64,000 bases of DNA from Nitzschia sp. DOCU1 (lineage: Eukaryota > Bacillariophyta > Bacillariophyceae > Bacillariales > Bacillariaceae). The stretch is taken from contig OX595991.1 in the NCBI GenBank assembly GCA_951394045.1, positions 992,001-1,056,000 of the forward strand, written 5' to 3'. This document shows positions 50,346-61,321 of the stretch, piece after piece (within the stretch, counting starts at the first letter, position 1; each line of letters opens with the position of its first letter). The position numbers were made by a program, and so were the translations under genes. The notes below the pieces were generated by a model. It ran no database searches and had not been told where the DNA came from. It was given only the letters and a program-made list of their open reading frames with translations.

Positions 50346-53300
50346 ATGATGAGCGAGCACTATGAACGCGGCCCCTGGTCGTGCTCCAAGTGTTCCTTTC
50401 GGCACTTGCATCATCAGGCTCGATGTGTCATGTGCAACACACTTAAAAATGCGTCAAACGAGCAAATGAGAGCTTTTATTGCTGGGAAGACACTTCAGAA
50501 TAATAGCAGGAAACACGACAGTGCCTCACAAGACGAGGTGGAAATCTTGATGGTGGTGGAGGCGCCAGGGCCGACGGAACCCCAGAACCCGTTCGTCGAT
50601 CATGATGTCGCTCCTTCCTCCGCCGATGGTGCTTTGAGACAATCGGTTACTAGTAATACTCCGAGAAACAAGGAAAACCAAAAACAGCCCTCTGTTGCAT
50701 CGCGTTCTCCGCCGTCGGCAACAACAGCCGCAAAGCCATGGTTTGCCCAGAGGGGGCAACCGTCCACTGCAGCGACGAAACGATACGAGTCAAATCCTTA
50801 TGCAAAGCAAAAGCAGCATTCATACGCTGCTTCCAATCCTGGTAGTCCTTCCTTGAGTTCTGCCAGAAATGAGGTTTCTACTACTAGGGCAATTCCACAG
50901 CCGGCGGCTGCTGCTGCCGCCGCCAACATTGATGATAATTCCTGGCAGCATTTGAGTACAGCTACGGCTCATTCGAGGGCGGTATTGCCTTTGCACCCCC
51001 CAGCGCCACCGAGACAGTCTCCTATGTGGACGACGACTCCCGCTGATAACAGACCTGCGCCTTTTGCTTCAAGCAATGCTATATTGCCGTCGAATCATTC
51101 CACTGGTGTTGCTTTTTCCGCCCAGCAACAAGCTTTGAGGGACCATGCTGCTTTTTCGGCGAATCATCCATCCGGATCGGCGGCTCACGCATCAAACAAT
51201 GTGGCATCATCGTTTGCATCGGGCGATACTTCTCCTTCATCACATACGACCGGCCAAGCTAGCGTTGCAAGTCGGCCACTACCTCCGCAGAAGACGGCTT
51301 TGAGTTTGCTCAAGTATCCATCCTCCTCCAAGGGCGCAAAGACGGGCGGACCCAAGGTTCTACCTGTTGTCAAGTCGATGGCGTATGCACCTGGACCCGT
51401 TCCACATTGTCCTGAAGCAGCAAAAACTTGGATCTACCCGCAACACCCTAGTTACCCGGCCCGACAATATCAACTCGAAATCACAGAGACGGCCTTACTA
51501 CACAATACCCTAGTCAGTCTACCCACAGGACTGGGTAAGACGTTGATTGCAGCGGTCGTAATGTACAATTACTTTCGCTGGTTTCCCACTGGAAAGGTCA
51601 TATTCCTTGCGCCGACCTTGCCCTTGGTCAATCAACAAGTTCAGGCCTGCTACAAAATCATGGGACTTCCAGCCTCGGACACAGCCGTGATGACGGGCAA
51701 ACTTTCGCGGGAAAAGCGGATGGAATATTGGAATCAACGCCGAGTCTTTTACTGCACTCCTCAAACTGTGCAAAAAGATTTGATGGAAAAGCAAGATTCC
51801 AACGGCGACGGCGACCAGGATGGATCCGAAGAAGCCCTGACTGTTCCATCTGCATTTGCCAATCAAGTCGTCTGCTTGGTGTTGGATGAGGCCCACAAGG
51901 CTACGGGAGAGTACGCCTATGTCAAGGTCGTCGAACAATTGGAAGCCGCAGGGGCCAAGTTCCGCATTGTCGGTCTCAGTGCGACGCCGGGAACTTCCAT
52001 AAAAGCTGTTCAACAAGTTGTGCAAGCCTTGAGGACGAATAAGATTGAAGCTCGACAAGAAGACGACCCGTCGGTGAAACCATATCGTCACGACAAGCAA
52101 TTCGAAGTCATCTTGGTCAAACCGAATTCTGCGCAAGTTGAAGTGGAGCGTCGTTTGACGGATATCGTAGCCCCCGTTTTGCAACAGCTTCGTGACGCCA
52201 ATGCTCTCCACAGAGTAAGTGGGGATCGTACATTGACTTCCTTCAATATCATGGAATGCAAAAGAAAATACGCAAAGCAGACGGGCGGCAATGTTCCAGG
52301 AGTGCTTCTGGGTCTTTACAATGCGGCGCAGAAGCTCGTTGATATTCGCAATGATGCGCATCAGTCTTTGGGCGTGGTCCGCACAAAGCTCTATCGACTG
52401 AAAACCGAACCACAACGAGGAGTACTGAGCACTATTGTCAAGGGTGAAGCCTTTGCAGACCTGGTAAAGGTTGTGGAGGGTGCAACGTATGCCGGTCCTG
52501 GTGCGAGTCTGTCGCAACAAAATGGCTACATGCAGAACAACCCTAAATTGCAAATGCTATCTGAGACGTTGCAACATCATTTCAAAGGAGCAGACGCTTG
52601 TGGAAAGAGCAGCCGGGTGATTGTCTTTTCGCAGTTCCGAGACTCGGTCAGAGAAATTGTTCTAATGCTACGGACGCACGAACCCATTATTCGACCGCAT
52701 CATTTTGTGGGGCAAGGCAAGGCTGCCAAAGGGGGCACCAATGCAAAGAAGATGTCGGCCGCCGGTGGAGACGACGATGTGCGTCTCGACGGAATGAAGC
52801 AACCGGAGCAGCAAAAGGTCATTCAAGAATTTCGAAATGACGTCTATAACGTCTTGGTATGCACGTGCATAGGTGAAGAAGGATTGGATATAGGAGAAGT
52901 TGATCTGATCGTCAACTATGATACGCTACGGAGTCCGATCCGGATGATTCAGCGCACAGGACGCACCGGCCGTCAACGGAATGGGCGAGTGGTTTGCTTG
53001 GTTACCGAAGGTCAGGAGGAACGAACCTACCAACAGTCTAAAGTCGCCGAAAAAACTCTGTTTCGAGCGTTGAAATGCAAAACGAACTTTGTGATGAATG
53101 CAGATGTGCCGCTGCTGCCTACGCCACCTCTAGAGCGCCAATTCGTTGGCATGGAAGTCGTTTCGCAGATTCATCTCAGTCAAGTGGCGGGAGCAAACTT
53201 GGCAGCCACTCGGAAGTCCAGTAGTGTGAATAGTACGAAATTCAAGTTGGACGCCTCCGAAGAACAAGAGCGACAACAACGACTGGGGAAATTGGTGACT

Positions 53301-56210
53301 TTAGATGCCAGTTCGACCCCCTGGAGGACCCTTCGGCGTTTCTTGATTCGAAATCGATCTACCCGCCGATCGCATGGTGGTCGAACAATGAGAATGCTTC
53401 AAGCACTGGAACATCTGGGCCGAACGCACGACACTGCCAGCAGACCATCACGGGCAAATAGCTCAATTCAAAAGCTTTTTCCAACCGAGAAACCATTGAA
53501 CCGAGTCAAGCAAGGGGATTCGACTGACAGCGACATAATTGATGCACCCGACCAAAACGAGACTACTGGCAAGCCTACCTTGCAATCGGCAGCACCAGCT
53601 TCCGGTCGAAATCATTCCTCGGAGATTCCAGTTTATCAATTATTTGCGCAGACTGCGCCCAGCGGAGAGCACGGGCGTGAGGTAAATGACGGTATTGGAT
53701 TCGCTTCGAATCCTCTGCCGTCCATCCCTCCCTCCCGCCCTAGTCTGTCCGAAGTAGCCTCGATGAAAAATACAGCTACAGCGACGATCTCGAATTTGCC
53801 ACAGGAGCACCCGGTTTCCACTCATCCCAGAACATTGGTTGAGGCCCACAACGAGAGAGCAAAGGATCCACCGTGGCACTTTGGTCCAGAATCGAACAAC
53901 GAAGAAAATTCGAGCGAAAATATGAATGCCATTCGGCAAGGGCGAGACACTGCAACGTCCAAGGTACCAGTTGCAAAAAATGGGTGCTTACAAACTCCAA
54001 CTCCTGGACCCACCTCTGAACCAGAACCAATTTTTCGGCTCCCCACTCCACCTCCGTCATCGAGTGAAGAAGAAAGTGTGGGAGAAGAAGAGCGAGAGGA
54101 CGAATCTCGAGACGTGCATGAATTTTCACGCTTCGGTCAAGAAGTCGGTTTTGCCCCGCTTGACGTGTATCCTCACACAAATTTGCCAAACTCGCCAGTC
54201 GAGCAGCCGTCAACGGCACTCAAGATCGGGGGCGGTGCCTCCGGCGAATTGCGATTCCGTCTGCCGACGCAAGATTCGTCGTCAGAAGACGAAGTGGACT
54301 CGGAGGACGAGGAACCCCCTTGCGTTGAGAGGCAAGATCAAATTGCGGCTTCGCTCTGCGAATCCCCTGTGATTGTCAACGAAGACCCGGGTGCAAAAAC
54401 ACATTGCTCTATTGCTCCGATTGGAGAGAATTCCGTTGAAAGTGACATCGAGGCCGAAGATGTGCCTCTCATTTCACTTCGGACAAAGAAGAGAAGGAAG
54501 GCTTTCAAATCGCCCAATAAGTCGCCGAAAAGTCGAAAGCAGACAAAAAGTCAGTCTCCTCGTCGGAATCGTGCCGGAGCTAACTTGACCCCTGGTAAAC
54601 CGCACGCTAGTATTTTGCAGCCCGGCCATAACTTGCGTATCACCATGGCACCCGCTTCCACAACTAGCAAGCCGTCGCTTCAACATTCTGCTTCCAGTAT
54701 GGGATTAAGTCCTTCACCTGAGATTGCTGCAAGATCTAAGCGGAACCAACGGCTTTTTCTGGAAGAAGATGGCGAATCTCAATTGGACGCTTTTACGGGT
54801 GCTTGTCAAAGTACCAGCCCAGCGGATCAAACCCCCGAACCTAGGAATGTGGAGCATTCCGAAGTTTTAGCCCTCCAGGACACTCCAGTCGGTCCTAGGT
54901 CAGCGGTTCATCAGATCTGCTCAAAACGCGCCGCAGAAGCTCTCCACGGAGGAGTTAGCCAGGCCGCCCTTACTGATACTCCTCAAACACTCAGCGTGAG
55001 TGGAAACATCGACCGATCACAGATAGACGCAGAAAATCTGTCTTGCGCCGTCTGCTTGTCACTTGAGTCGCTGGACGAGGACCCTATTGTCATTTGCGAT
55101 GGTTGCGACCTAGGGTTCCACAAATCTTGCTACTCGATTGACATCGACCTTGATGCTGTCGAAAATTGGTTTTGTGATACATGCTCTTCACGGAATCAAG
55201 TTGATGCACACCAGAAATCTTGCATGTTATGCGGGGACGGGAAAGGGGCCATGAAACTGGAGGGAAATGGTTGGTGTCACCCCGTCTGCCTTCCATTTCT
55301 GGGCAATACTTCTTTGACGTCGCGCCCTTGTCGGCAATGTTCGAGCGAAGGAGGGGCGCGATGCTTTAGTTGCCCTCAGTCCATGCATCCATATTGCGCT
55401 ATACATAAACGCCAAAAGGATTGCTGGACTGTCGTTTTGGTGAAGCGTAGGCGTGGCGATCCGGAGGGTAGAGTCAAAGCTTCGTTGTTTTGTCCCTCGC
55501 ACGCCAACAATGCGAATATTTTCATTTCCTTGTATTCCAATGAAAGCGACGAAACCCCCCTCCCATCTGTGACCGTGATCCAAACCAAAGAAGTTGCTAC
55601 TCCAAAGAAATACCGGAATAAGCCGAAACGACTGAAACGGTCCAGAGCCACTTCAAGCGGAGCAGCTAGGGACAATGGAGATGGCGGTGATCCACGGGTT
55701 GCGCGGGTTGAACGTCTGAGGCGACAGCGACAAGGCGCTTCTATTTTCGTCCTCGAGGAGGCCGAGGTTGGCTCCGATGATGATGGAGACGAAGACGAGG
55801 AGGATGCTCTTCGCCGTATGGAAGAGGAAGAGGAATCAAATGATTCGTTCATTAATGACTCAGCTGAGCTTAGCCAGCATTTCTCGCAAGATGCGCTTGG
55901 TGAGGTGGACCCTGATGCGGCAGTTGAAGTTGATTTCTACCACAGGGCACTAGACGTTCAACGTGAAAGGGAACAACTTTATAAGACCCCATTGTTGAAT
56001 CGACGCATGAACAATCCCGATCAGTCTCAGTTCTCTTCGTCATCGGAAAAGGGGCTTGGCAACATGCACTTTGTACGGAGCGTACTTGAGCATCACCGCC
56101 AAGGTGGGAAGGCGGAAGAGATTGAACAATTCTATCGACAAATAGCGGAGGAGGAGGAAGCAAAATCTGATGCTTCGGGCCCAAGTTCATCGTTCGACAC
56201 CGGAGCCTGA
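50346..56210 (+). CDS. FANCM/Mph1-type DNA helicase fused to PHD fingers
   Basis: A single exon of 1954 residues from ATG 50346. Residues 11-32 form a RanBP2-type zinc finger (WSCSKCSFRH...RCVMC). A disordered region of about 330 residues follows. The SF2 helicase core is FANCM-like: Walker A LPTGLGKTLIAA (about 392-403), LAPTLPLVNQQV, DEAH in VLDEAHKATGEY (about 513), GLSATPG, and motif VI QRTGRTGRQRNGR (about 867-879). After a long acidic linker come a canonical PHD (about 1567-1613: CAVC...CDGCDLGFHKSC...CDTC) and an extended PHD (about 1625-1715: CMLCGDGKG...GWCHPVC...CPSH). The tail contains YHRALDVQRERE. FANCM enzymes remodel stalled replication forks; the PHDs suggest nucleosome reading. 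No ERCC4 nuclease domain is seen. Confidence 0.9.
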   Translation: MMSEHYERGPWSCSKCSFRHLHHQARCVMCNTLKNASNEQMRAFIAGKTLQNNSRKHDSASQDEVEILMVVEAPGPTEPQNPFVDHDVAPSSADGALRQSVTSNTPRNKENQKQPSVASRSPPSATTAAKPWFAQRGQPSTAATKRYESNPYAKQKQHSYAASNPGSPSLSSARNEVSTTRAIPQPAAAAAAANIDDNSWQHLSTATAHSRAVLPLHPPAPPRQSPMWTTTPADNRPAPFASSNAILPSNHSTGVAFSAQQQALRDHAAFSANHPSGSAAHASNNVASSFASGDTSPSSHTTGQASVASRPLPPQKTALSLLKYPSSSKGAKTGGPKVLPVVKSMAYAPGPVPHCPEAAKTWIYPQHPSYPARQYQLEITETALLHNTLVSLPTGLGKTLIAAVVMYNYFRWFPTGKVIFLAPTLPLVNQQVQACYKIMGLPASDTAVMTGKLSREKRMEYWNQRRVFYCTPQTVQKDLMEKQDSNGDGDQDGSEEALTVPSAFANQVVCLVLDEAHKATGEYAYVKVVEQLEAAGAKFRIVGLSATPGTSIKAVQQVVQALRTNKIEARQEDDPSVKPYRHDKQFEVILVKPNSAQVEVERRLTDIVAPVLQQLRDANALHRVSGDRTLTSFNIMECKRKYAKQTGGNVPGVLLGLYNAAQKLVDIRNDAHQSLGVVRTKLYRLKTEPQRGVLSTIVKGEAFADLVKVVEGATYAGPGASLSQQNGYMQNNPKLQMLSETLQHHFKGADACGKSSRVIVFSQFRDSVREIVLMLRTHEPIIRPHHFVGQGKAAKGGTNAKKMSAAGGDDDVRLDGMKQPEQQKVIQEFRNDVYNVLVCTCIGEEGLDIGEVDLIVNYDTLRSPIRMIQRTGRTGRQRNGRVVCLVTEGQEERTYQQSKVAEKTLFRALKCKTNFVMNADVPLLPTPPLERQFVGMEVVSQIHLSQVAGANLAATRKSSSVNSTKFKLDASEEQERQQRLGKLVTLDASSTPWRTLRRFLIRNRSTRRSHGGRTMRMLQALEHLGRTHDTASRPSRANSSIQKLFPTEKPLNRVKQGDSTDSDIIDAPDQNETTGKPTLQSAAPASGRNHSSEIPVYQLFAQTAPSGEHGREVNDGIGFASNPLPSIPPSRPSLSEVASMKNTATATISNLPQEHPVSTHPRTLVEAHNERAKDPPWHFGPESNNEENSSENMNAIRQGRDTATSKVPVAKNGCLQTPTPGPTSEPEPIFRLPTPPPSSSEEESVGEEEREDESRDVHEFSRFGQEVGFAPLDVYPHTNLPNSPVEQPSTALKIGGGASGELRFRLPTQDSSSEDEVDSEDEEPPCVERQDQIAASLCESPVIVNEDPGAKTHCSIAPIGENSVESDIEAEDVPLISLRTKKRRKAFKSPNKSPKSRKQTKSQSPRRNRAGANLTPGKPHASILQPGHNLRITMAPASTTSKPSLQHSASSMGLSPSPEIAARSKRNQRLFLEEDGESQLDAFTGACQSTSPADQTPEPRNVEHSEVLALQDTPVGPRSAVHQICSKRAAEALHGGVSQAALTDTPQTLSVSGNIDRSQIDAENLSCAVCLSLESLDEDPIVICDGCDLGFHKSCYSIDIDLDAVENWFCDTCSSRNQVDAHQKSCMLCGDGKGAMKLEGNGWCHPVCLPFLGNTSLTSRPCRQCSSEGGARCFSCPQSMHPYCAIHKRQKDCWTVVLVKRRRGDPEGRVKASLFCPSHANNANIFISLYSNESDETPLPSVTVIQTKEVATPKKYRNKPKRLKRSRATSSGAARDNGDGGDPRVARVERLRRQRQGASIFVLEEAEVGSDDDGDEDEEDALRRMEEEEESNDSFINDSAELSQHFSQDALGEVDPDAAVEVDFYHRALDVQREREQLYKTPLLNRRMNNPDQSQFSSSSEKGLGNMHFVRSVLEHHRQGGKAEEIEQFYRQIAEEEEAKSDASGPSSSFDTGA

Positions 56211-56230
56211 TCCAGCAGGATGTCGCAAAT

Positions 56231-57364
56231 CTACTTTTCCGCAAAGAGGAATGTGTTTTGATATCCTCCTTTGCTTTGAACTTTGATTTCCCTAATCCGA
56301 CTTGATTTCACGTCGTCGTGCTCTTTCAGTGCCTCGTACAAGTGCATGCACCATTTCTCAAATTTGCCCTGAAGCTGCCATCGTGGTGGGCCTTCCCAGT
56401 CGTTGCCGCGAAATGAGCCAGGGGCACAGACCTCCTTCGTTGGGAATCGGTATCGGCCGACTTCGAAGTTATCCTGTTCTTTCGCGTACAGCATACCTGG
56501 TAAACAGCAGGGCTTCAAGATCAACAGCTTGGAGGCGGGGAGTTGCTGAAACAGGTTGATAGCCTGGATCGACAGGGTGCCACAAAGGTGCACCCCAAGC
56601 ACTAGTACAATATCATTCGTCGATAACCTTTTTACCAGTCCACGAAAAGCCGAAGCTATTTTCAGGTTTTGTTTCGATGTATGAAGCGGGATTGGCCAGG
56701 TCGTGAAATAGGATCTTCCTTCTGAATAGTTGGCATAAATATGATCCCAATTCATGTGATGTGGCTGGGGTTCTGCGAAGCACATTGGCCAAGCCTTGTC
56801 CACCAACACGATTTTTTTCACCTTATCAGGTGGCAAGTACTCGCTCAAAATCATACTAAGATACCCCTTTCCGCTGCAGAGATCAATTATCGTAACGTTT
56901 TGACTGACTTGGTGTTGCCGTATCCATTGGTCGACTTCATCAATGATCGGGATGGCGTCGATAACTTCTTTTACTACCCGATCTCTTTTGAATATGCGCT
57001 TCCATAGTACGTTGTTCCCTCGATACCGCTGGCGCCATTTGCCCACACAGTCTGTGCATTTGTGAAAGACGCTGGTGTAATCCTTGTAAAGATCGGGAGC
57101 TTCATCGATCAATTCCTGGAGAAACCATGCCTCGAACTCCGAATCCGTCCATCCAAAGCTTCCCTCTTCATTTTGGAGAGATTGACTTCCCGTTTGATAT
57201 TGATTTGATTCAAATTCCACCGTGGCTGCAAGTGCTACATTGTTCGCCCGTTTTGCTACCGTTCGAGCCCTTGACGAAGGAATCAACGGCGAAATCCAAG
57301 CCACGGAGCATAGTGCTTGTAGAAGGAGCAAGGCAACCGGAAATCCAGGCATCCATCGTGCCAT
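56231..57364 (-). CDS. Plastid-addressed SAM-dependent methyltransferase (Methyltransf_32-like)
   Basis: 377 residues from ATG 57364 (MARWMPGFPVALLLLQ). The N-terminal signal peptide with a CSVAWISP cleavage region is followed by a Ser/Arg-rich transit-like stretch (SSRARTVAKRANN). The catalytic domain has motif I VTIIDLCSGKGYLSMILSEYL (SAM-binding loop), motif II KIVLVDKAW and the post-motifs LVLGVHLCGTLSIQAIN and LLILKPCCLPG. His-x-Cys-Gly with Lys-Pro-Cys-Cys occurs in the family that includes TRMT13 and METTL25-type proteins, so an RNA substrate is possible but not shown. The gene converges on the helicase gene with 20 bp between the stops. Confidence 0.75.
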   Translation of the reverse strand: MARWMPGFPVALLLLQALCSVAWISPLIPSSRARTVAKRANNVALAATVEFESNQYQTGSQSLQNEEGSFGWTDSEFEAWFLQELIDEAPDLYKDYTSVFHKCTDCVGKWRQRYRGNNVLWKRIFKRDRVVKEVIDAIPIIDEVDQWIRQHQVSQNVTIIDLCSGKGYLSMILSEYLPPDKVKKIVLVDKAWPMCFAEPQPHHMNWDHIYANYSEGRSYFTTWPIPLHTSKQNLKIASAFRGLVKRLSTNDIVLVLGVHLCGTLSIQAINLFQQLPASKLLILKPCCLPGMLYAKEQDNFEVGRYRFPTKEVCAPGSFRGNDWEGPPRWQLQGKFEKWCMHLYEALKEHDDVKSSRIREIKVQSKGGYQNTFLFAEK

Positions 57365-57836
57365 TAGAAAGTCTCACAAGGTTCTTGGCCTACAATTACC
57401 AGGTGTTGATATCAAAGTTGTTGGTAGCTGATGAATGCCGTTGTTAGTTTGATGGTCGTTGTCAAGTCGGCGTGTGATGGCTGTGACCAGAGCTACTGTA
57501 CGATTTCGATTTTGGCGACTGACGCACCATTGTTGACTCGATCGACTTCAATGTTTGTGCACTGGGACCCGGAGATTACTAATAGTTGTGGCGGCGCAGT
57601 GTTGCAACCAAGCTTCGTGCAACGCTAACTACAGCAGCACTTTCGATCCTAAGACAGAATCCAATGCAAGCAATTTCTGTTTGCTCCAGTCTCAGTGTTT
57701 CGGGCATTTGGCCAACTCCTTTCAGTCTGTGAACAGTATGATTATACAAAATAAACACAACACATAGTTGGCGGTCCAAACTCGACTCGGCTCCAAAATT
57801 TTCGCGCCACCTGTGATGGTCATTACGGAAGATAGT
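57365..57836. other. Intergenic region, no gene seen
   Basis: 470 bp between the methyltransferase start and the CorA gene 3' end, both on the minus strand. Only short frames. Confidence 0.35.
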
Positions 57837-59370
57837 TCATTCGAACCAACCATGATAGTAGAAAAAGGTAAACATCGACGCCGCAATAGCAAGCATAGCA
57901 GCAATGAGATAGAAATATCCATTCTCGTTCTCAAGTCTGCAGTGAAAGAAGGAGAAAGAATCGTTAGAAGACGGCGAGACAGGCATATCTTCACTTGTAG
58001 TCCAAACATGCCGTACTCTGGAATATTTACAAAGTTCATCCCATAAATGCCGGCCATGAACTTGAGTTTCATTCAACGCACTGTTAGCAGGAAGACCCAA
58101 ATAAATACTGATGACCGCCCAGGCGCCATCACTTACCGTTAACGGCATGAAGACTGCGGACAAGACTGTCAAGAGTGCTAGCCGACGGTTCATTCGATCC
58201 TGTTGGTGGGAGTCAAAGGCCGCCTTGAGACCCGCTGCTCGTTTCTCCAGTCTGAGTCCCATGCGCTCGGTAGATTCTGCCGTAGCTACTAGAATGGAAA
58301 GAGCCCCCTTTAATCCCTTGAAGTTTACACCTTCCGTATCTTTGTCCATGGCTTTGACCATGGCAAGGCATTGAGACTGTTCCTCGGCTACGGCCAAGAC
58401 TATCAAAAGTTTATCCCGTAGTTGCAAAATTTCTTCGAGTTGGACGCTCGAAGGATCCTTGTCCAACCGTTTGACTAGTGTCACCGAGTTCTTTCGAATC
58501 TGCGTCAATGCCTGTTGTGTTCGAAACACATGAAATTCTAACCACGCAATCAACGCCGCACTGCTAGATCCGCCTTGTAAGCATTCATCTTGTGTCATGT
58601 AGTCAATGGAAGCCTTGTTGAGACTCCGCCTTGAACCATTCTGAGTAGTGTACGTTAACAGCATTTCCTTGGTTGTCACCGCCGCCAGAAATTCAACCTG
58701 AGTGGATCCAAAGCTTCCGTCCTCGTGGATAACTGGTAGAATTCGAATCATGATCAATGCTTTGGAACGAGTACTGACAACGTGGGATATCCATTCTAAG
58801 AATGACACAAGTGAGAAGAATCCCATTGAAAACATCCACGAATGCCGAAACCCCACTCGACATTTTCCTCGTACCTTCTGCGGGTTTGGTAATTTGATCC
58901 GTTATGAACCCTCCTAAATTGAGCTCTTCAATCCATTCATTCAGTTCTACCCGATCCCTCTCATCCGCGTCGATGTTCACCCAGTAAGACAGCATATTGT
59001 CGACCTGGTCTTTCTTGGAACTTGGTGCCGATGACGTCGTAGAATATGTTGATTCGGATGTATGATTCCAAGCCAGGGCCTCATTCAATCCAGCATACGA
59101 GTCTTCAATAGGAACCACTTTACCATCATTTTCAATTTGAAAGACATGTAATACTAGTCCCGGTAATTCTCGAGTTGCGGCCACCCGACGGAGTTTTCGT
59201 TCTGGAAGGATCGAGCCGACGACACCCTCTGTCCGCTCCAATATCGGAGTGGCAATGGTGCTGTTGTTGCTGGCTTCTGTAAGGGTGCTGCTCATCGTCG
59301 TCCCTTCTTCTGGATCACTACTTGACTCCTTCTTTTTGAAAGCATCCTTGGATGACATGGAATCAATCAT
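57837..59370 (-). CDS. CorA-type magnesium transporter, four exons
   Basis: Inferred exons: 59370-58875, 58795-58137, 58060-57995, 57929-57837. Introns are 79, 76 and 65 nt, and phases agree at each join. The product is 437 residues. The start is ATG 59370; an upstream GTG also keeps the frame. The cytosolic N-domain ends in long helices (QQALTQIRKNSVTLVKRL). Splicing of exons 2 and 3 restores the pore segment: VFMPLT joined to FMAGIYGMNF, which carries the Gly-Met-Asn (GMN) signature essential for Mg2+ selectivity. Exon 4 gives the second helix (YFYLIAAMLAIAASMFTFFYY). The short 66-nt third exon is easily missed but is needed for the signature. Membrane location cannot be told from sequence. 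Confidence 0.87.
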
Positions 59371-59831
59371 GCATAACACACTGTAAGATCAAACTTTGAC
59401 TGGTGTAAGAGGAATGTGTGGCACCAGTGACATCACCGGCTTTTGTTCTATTATCGCGTAGCGTTGGGATCGAAAAAAGCCATTGGGAACATGGCGAATG
59501 CCGCCACGGATCTGCACTCAGCCTTCAGTGACAGGGAGAAGAGGTCGATTTTCGCGCTCTTTCACTTTGATAGGATACCCACGTGCCTACGTTCTTAGAA
59601 TGGGTAGGATAAGTAGGCTTCACAATATCGTGATCGCGCAATTCCCGCCGGTGTCATTTTTTGCGACGAAAGAACCACGAGCCATCTTGCCAAGCAAGCG
59701 AACTTCCGTTTCAAGAATGACCGACGACACAATTCTTCGACAACAACGACGACGACATCTCTTCTTTCGGCTGATGTTCTCGTAAAAGTACAATCACAAG
59801 AGTCTTTCTACTCACCTCGGAACAACAAACG
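59371..59831. promoter_or_regulatory. Divergent promoter
   Basis: 460 bp between the CorA start (minus) and the acyl-CoA dehydrogenase start (plus). No gene is seen. Confidence 0.35.
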
Positions 59832-61321
59832 ATGATGATATCTCGTACTCTTCCACGTACCCTTATTCGGCACCATGGCAGCAGCAGTAGCAAGCGTGCC
59901 ATTTCTTCCATGAACGACTTGTTCAACCCCACAGAAACACATTCTCAGTTGCGCTCGATGCTACGTGATTTTGTCCGAAATGAGGTAGGTGTACATGCCG
60001 ACGACAAATATCTCGACATCTTGGGGGCACTTCTCACTCGTCGCTATACTGAAATTTTACAGGTAGAACCACAGGCCAATGAATATAATCGTCAGGAAAA
60101 ACTCAATGTGCCATTATTGCGACAACTGGGGGATCTCGGTTTGTTTGGATTGACCGTCGAAGAACAATATGGGGGCTCTGGATTGGATGCCACTTCTGTG
60201 GTGTTGGCGCATGAAGAGTTGAGCTATAGCGATCCGGCTCTTTGTCTCAGCTACTTGGCGCATTCTCTATTGCTGGTAGGTAATTCATAAAAGGCTCGTA
60301 AAAGTGCTGTGACGACGACGTGTCTCACCCTGTTGTCATTAGGTCAATAATCTTCACGTCAATGGAAGTCATGAGCAAAAGATGAAATACTTGCCAGATT
60401 GTGTTAGTGGAAAGACTATTGGAGGTATGGGAATGAGTGAACCAGGAGCTGGAACGGACGTTTTGGGAATGAAAACCAAAGCAACCCTCGATGGAGATAC
60501 CTACGTGCTAAATGGCCAAAAAATGTGGATTACCAACGGAACTTTGGACGGAACAACGACGGGGGATTTGTTTCTAGTCTATGCCAGAACAGGAGACAAG
60601 AACCGGGCAGATATCTCTAGCTTTCTAGTCGAAAGGGGCATGCCAGGATTTTCCATGGGCCAACAAATCAAAGACAAGCTGGGTATGAGGGCATCAACGA
60701 CTGCTGAAATTGTATTTGATAATGTACGACTCCCAGCATCACAAATGGTAGGCAACGAGAATGGTGCTACCATTTGCATGATGAGGAATTTGGAAATTGA
60801 GCGTTTGGGACTGGCGGCCATGGGATTGGGAATTGCTCGACGGTCCATCAATGTGATGAAGGATTATGCGAATCAACGAAATGCCTTTGGCAAAAATATC
60901 TTTGCGTATGGTCAAATTCAGGCCATGATTGCCACGTCGTACGCCGAATACATGGTACGAGAGAATACTACTAAGGGAAGGAAATTGCAAAATCCATCGC
61001 CAAACTCATTTTGTGCTCTCCTTTATCGGAACATTTCAGGCTGGTCGTTCCTATGTCTATGGACTTGCCAATAATTTGGATTTGAATTCTTATGGTAATG
61101 GTTTGGACGCGGATGGAACCAAACTCTTTTGTGCCAACATGGCCAAGCAAGTGTCGGACCGTGCCATTCAAGTACTGGGTGGGTACGGGTACGTGGGCGA
61201 GTATACCGTCGAGCGACTTTGGAGAGATGCCAAGCTTTTGGAAATTGGAGGCGGCACGAACGAATCGCACCATAAGAACATGGCAAGGGATCTTTCGCGT
61301 ATGGATCATGATCTAGAGTAA
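59832..61321 (+). CDS. Mitochondrial acyl-CoA dehydrogenase, isovaleryl-CoA dehydrogenase type
   Basis: Four exons: 59832-59984, 60063-60275, 60343-60954, 61040-61321. Introns are 78, 67 and 85 nt, all phase 0, giving 419 residues. The basic, Ser-rich N-terminus (MMISRTLPRTLIRHHGSSSS) is a mitochondrial presequence. Family parts are FVRNE joined to VEPQANEYN, GLTVEEQYGGSGLDA, GGMGMSEPGAGTDVLGM (FAD-binding loop), KMWITNGT, VERGMPGFSMG, the GYGYVGEYTVERLWRDAKLLEIGGGTNE segment and an Arg/Glu pattern in LEIERLGLAAMG, which holds the isovaleryl-type catalytic Glu position. It oxidises branched acyl-CoA in leucine breakdown, passing electrons to ETF. The subtype is inferred, while the family is certain. 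Confidence 0.9.
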
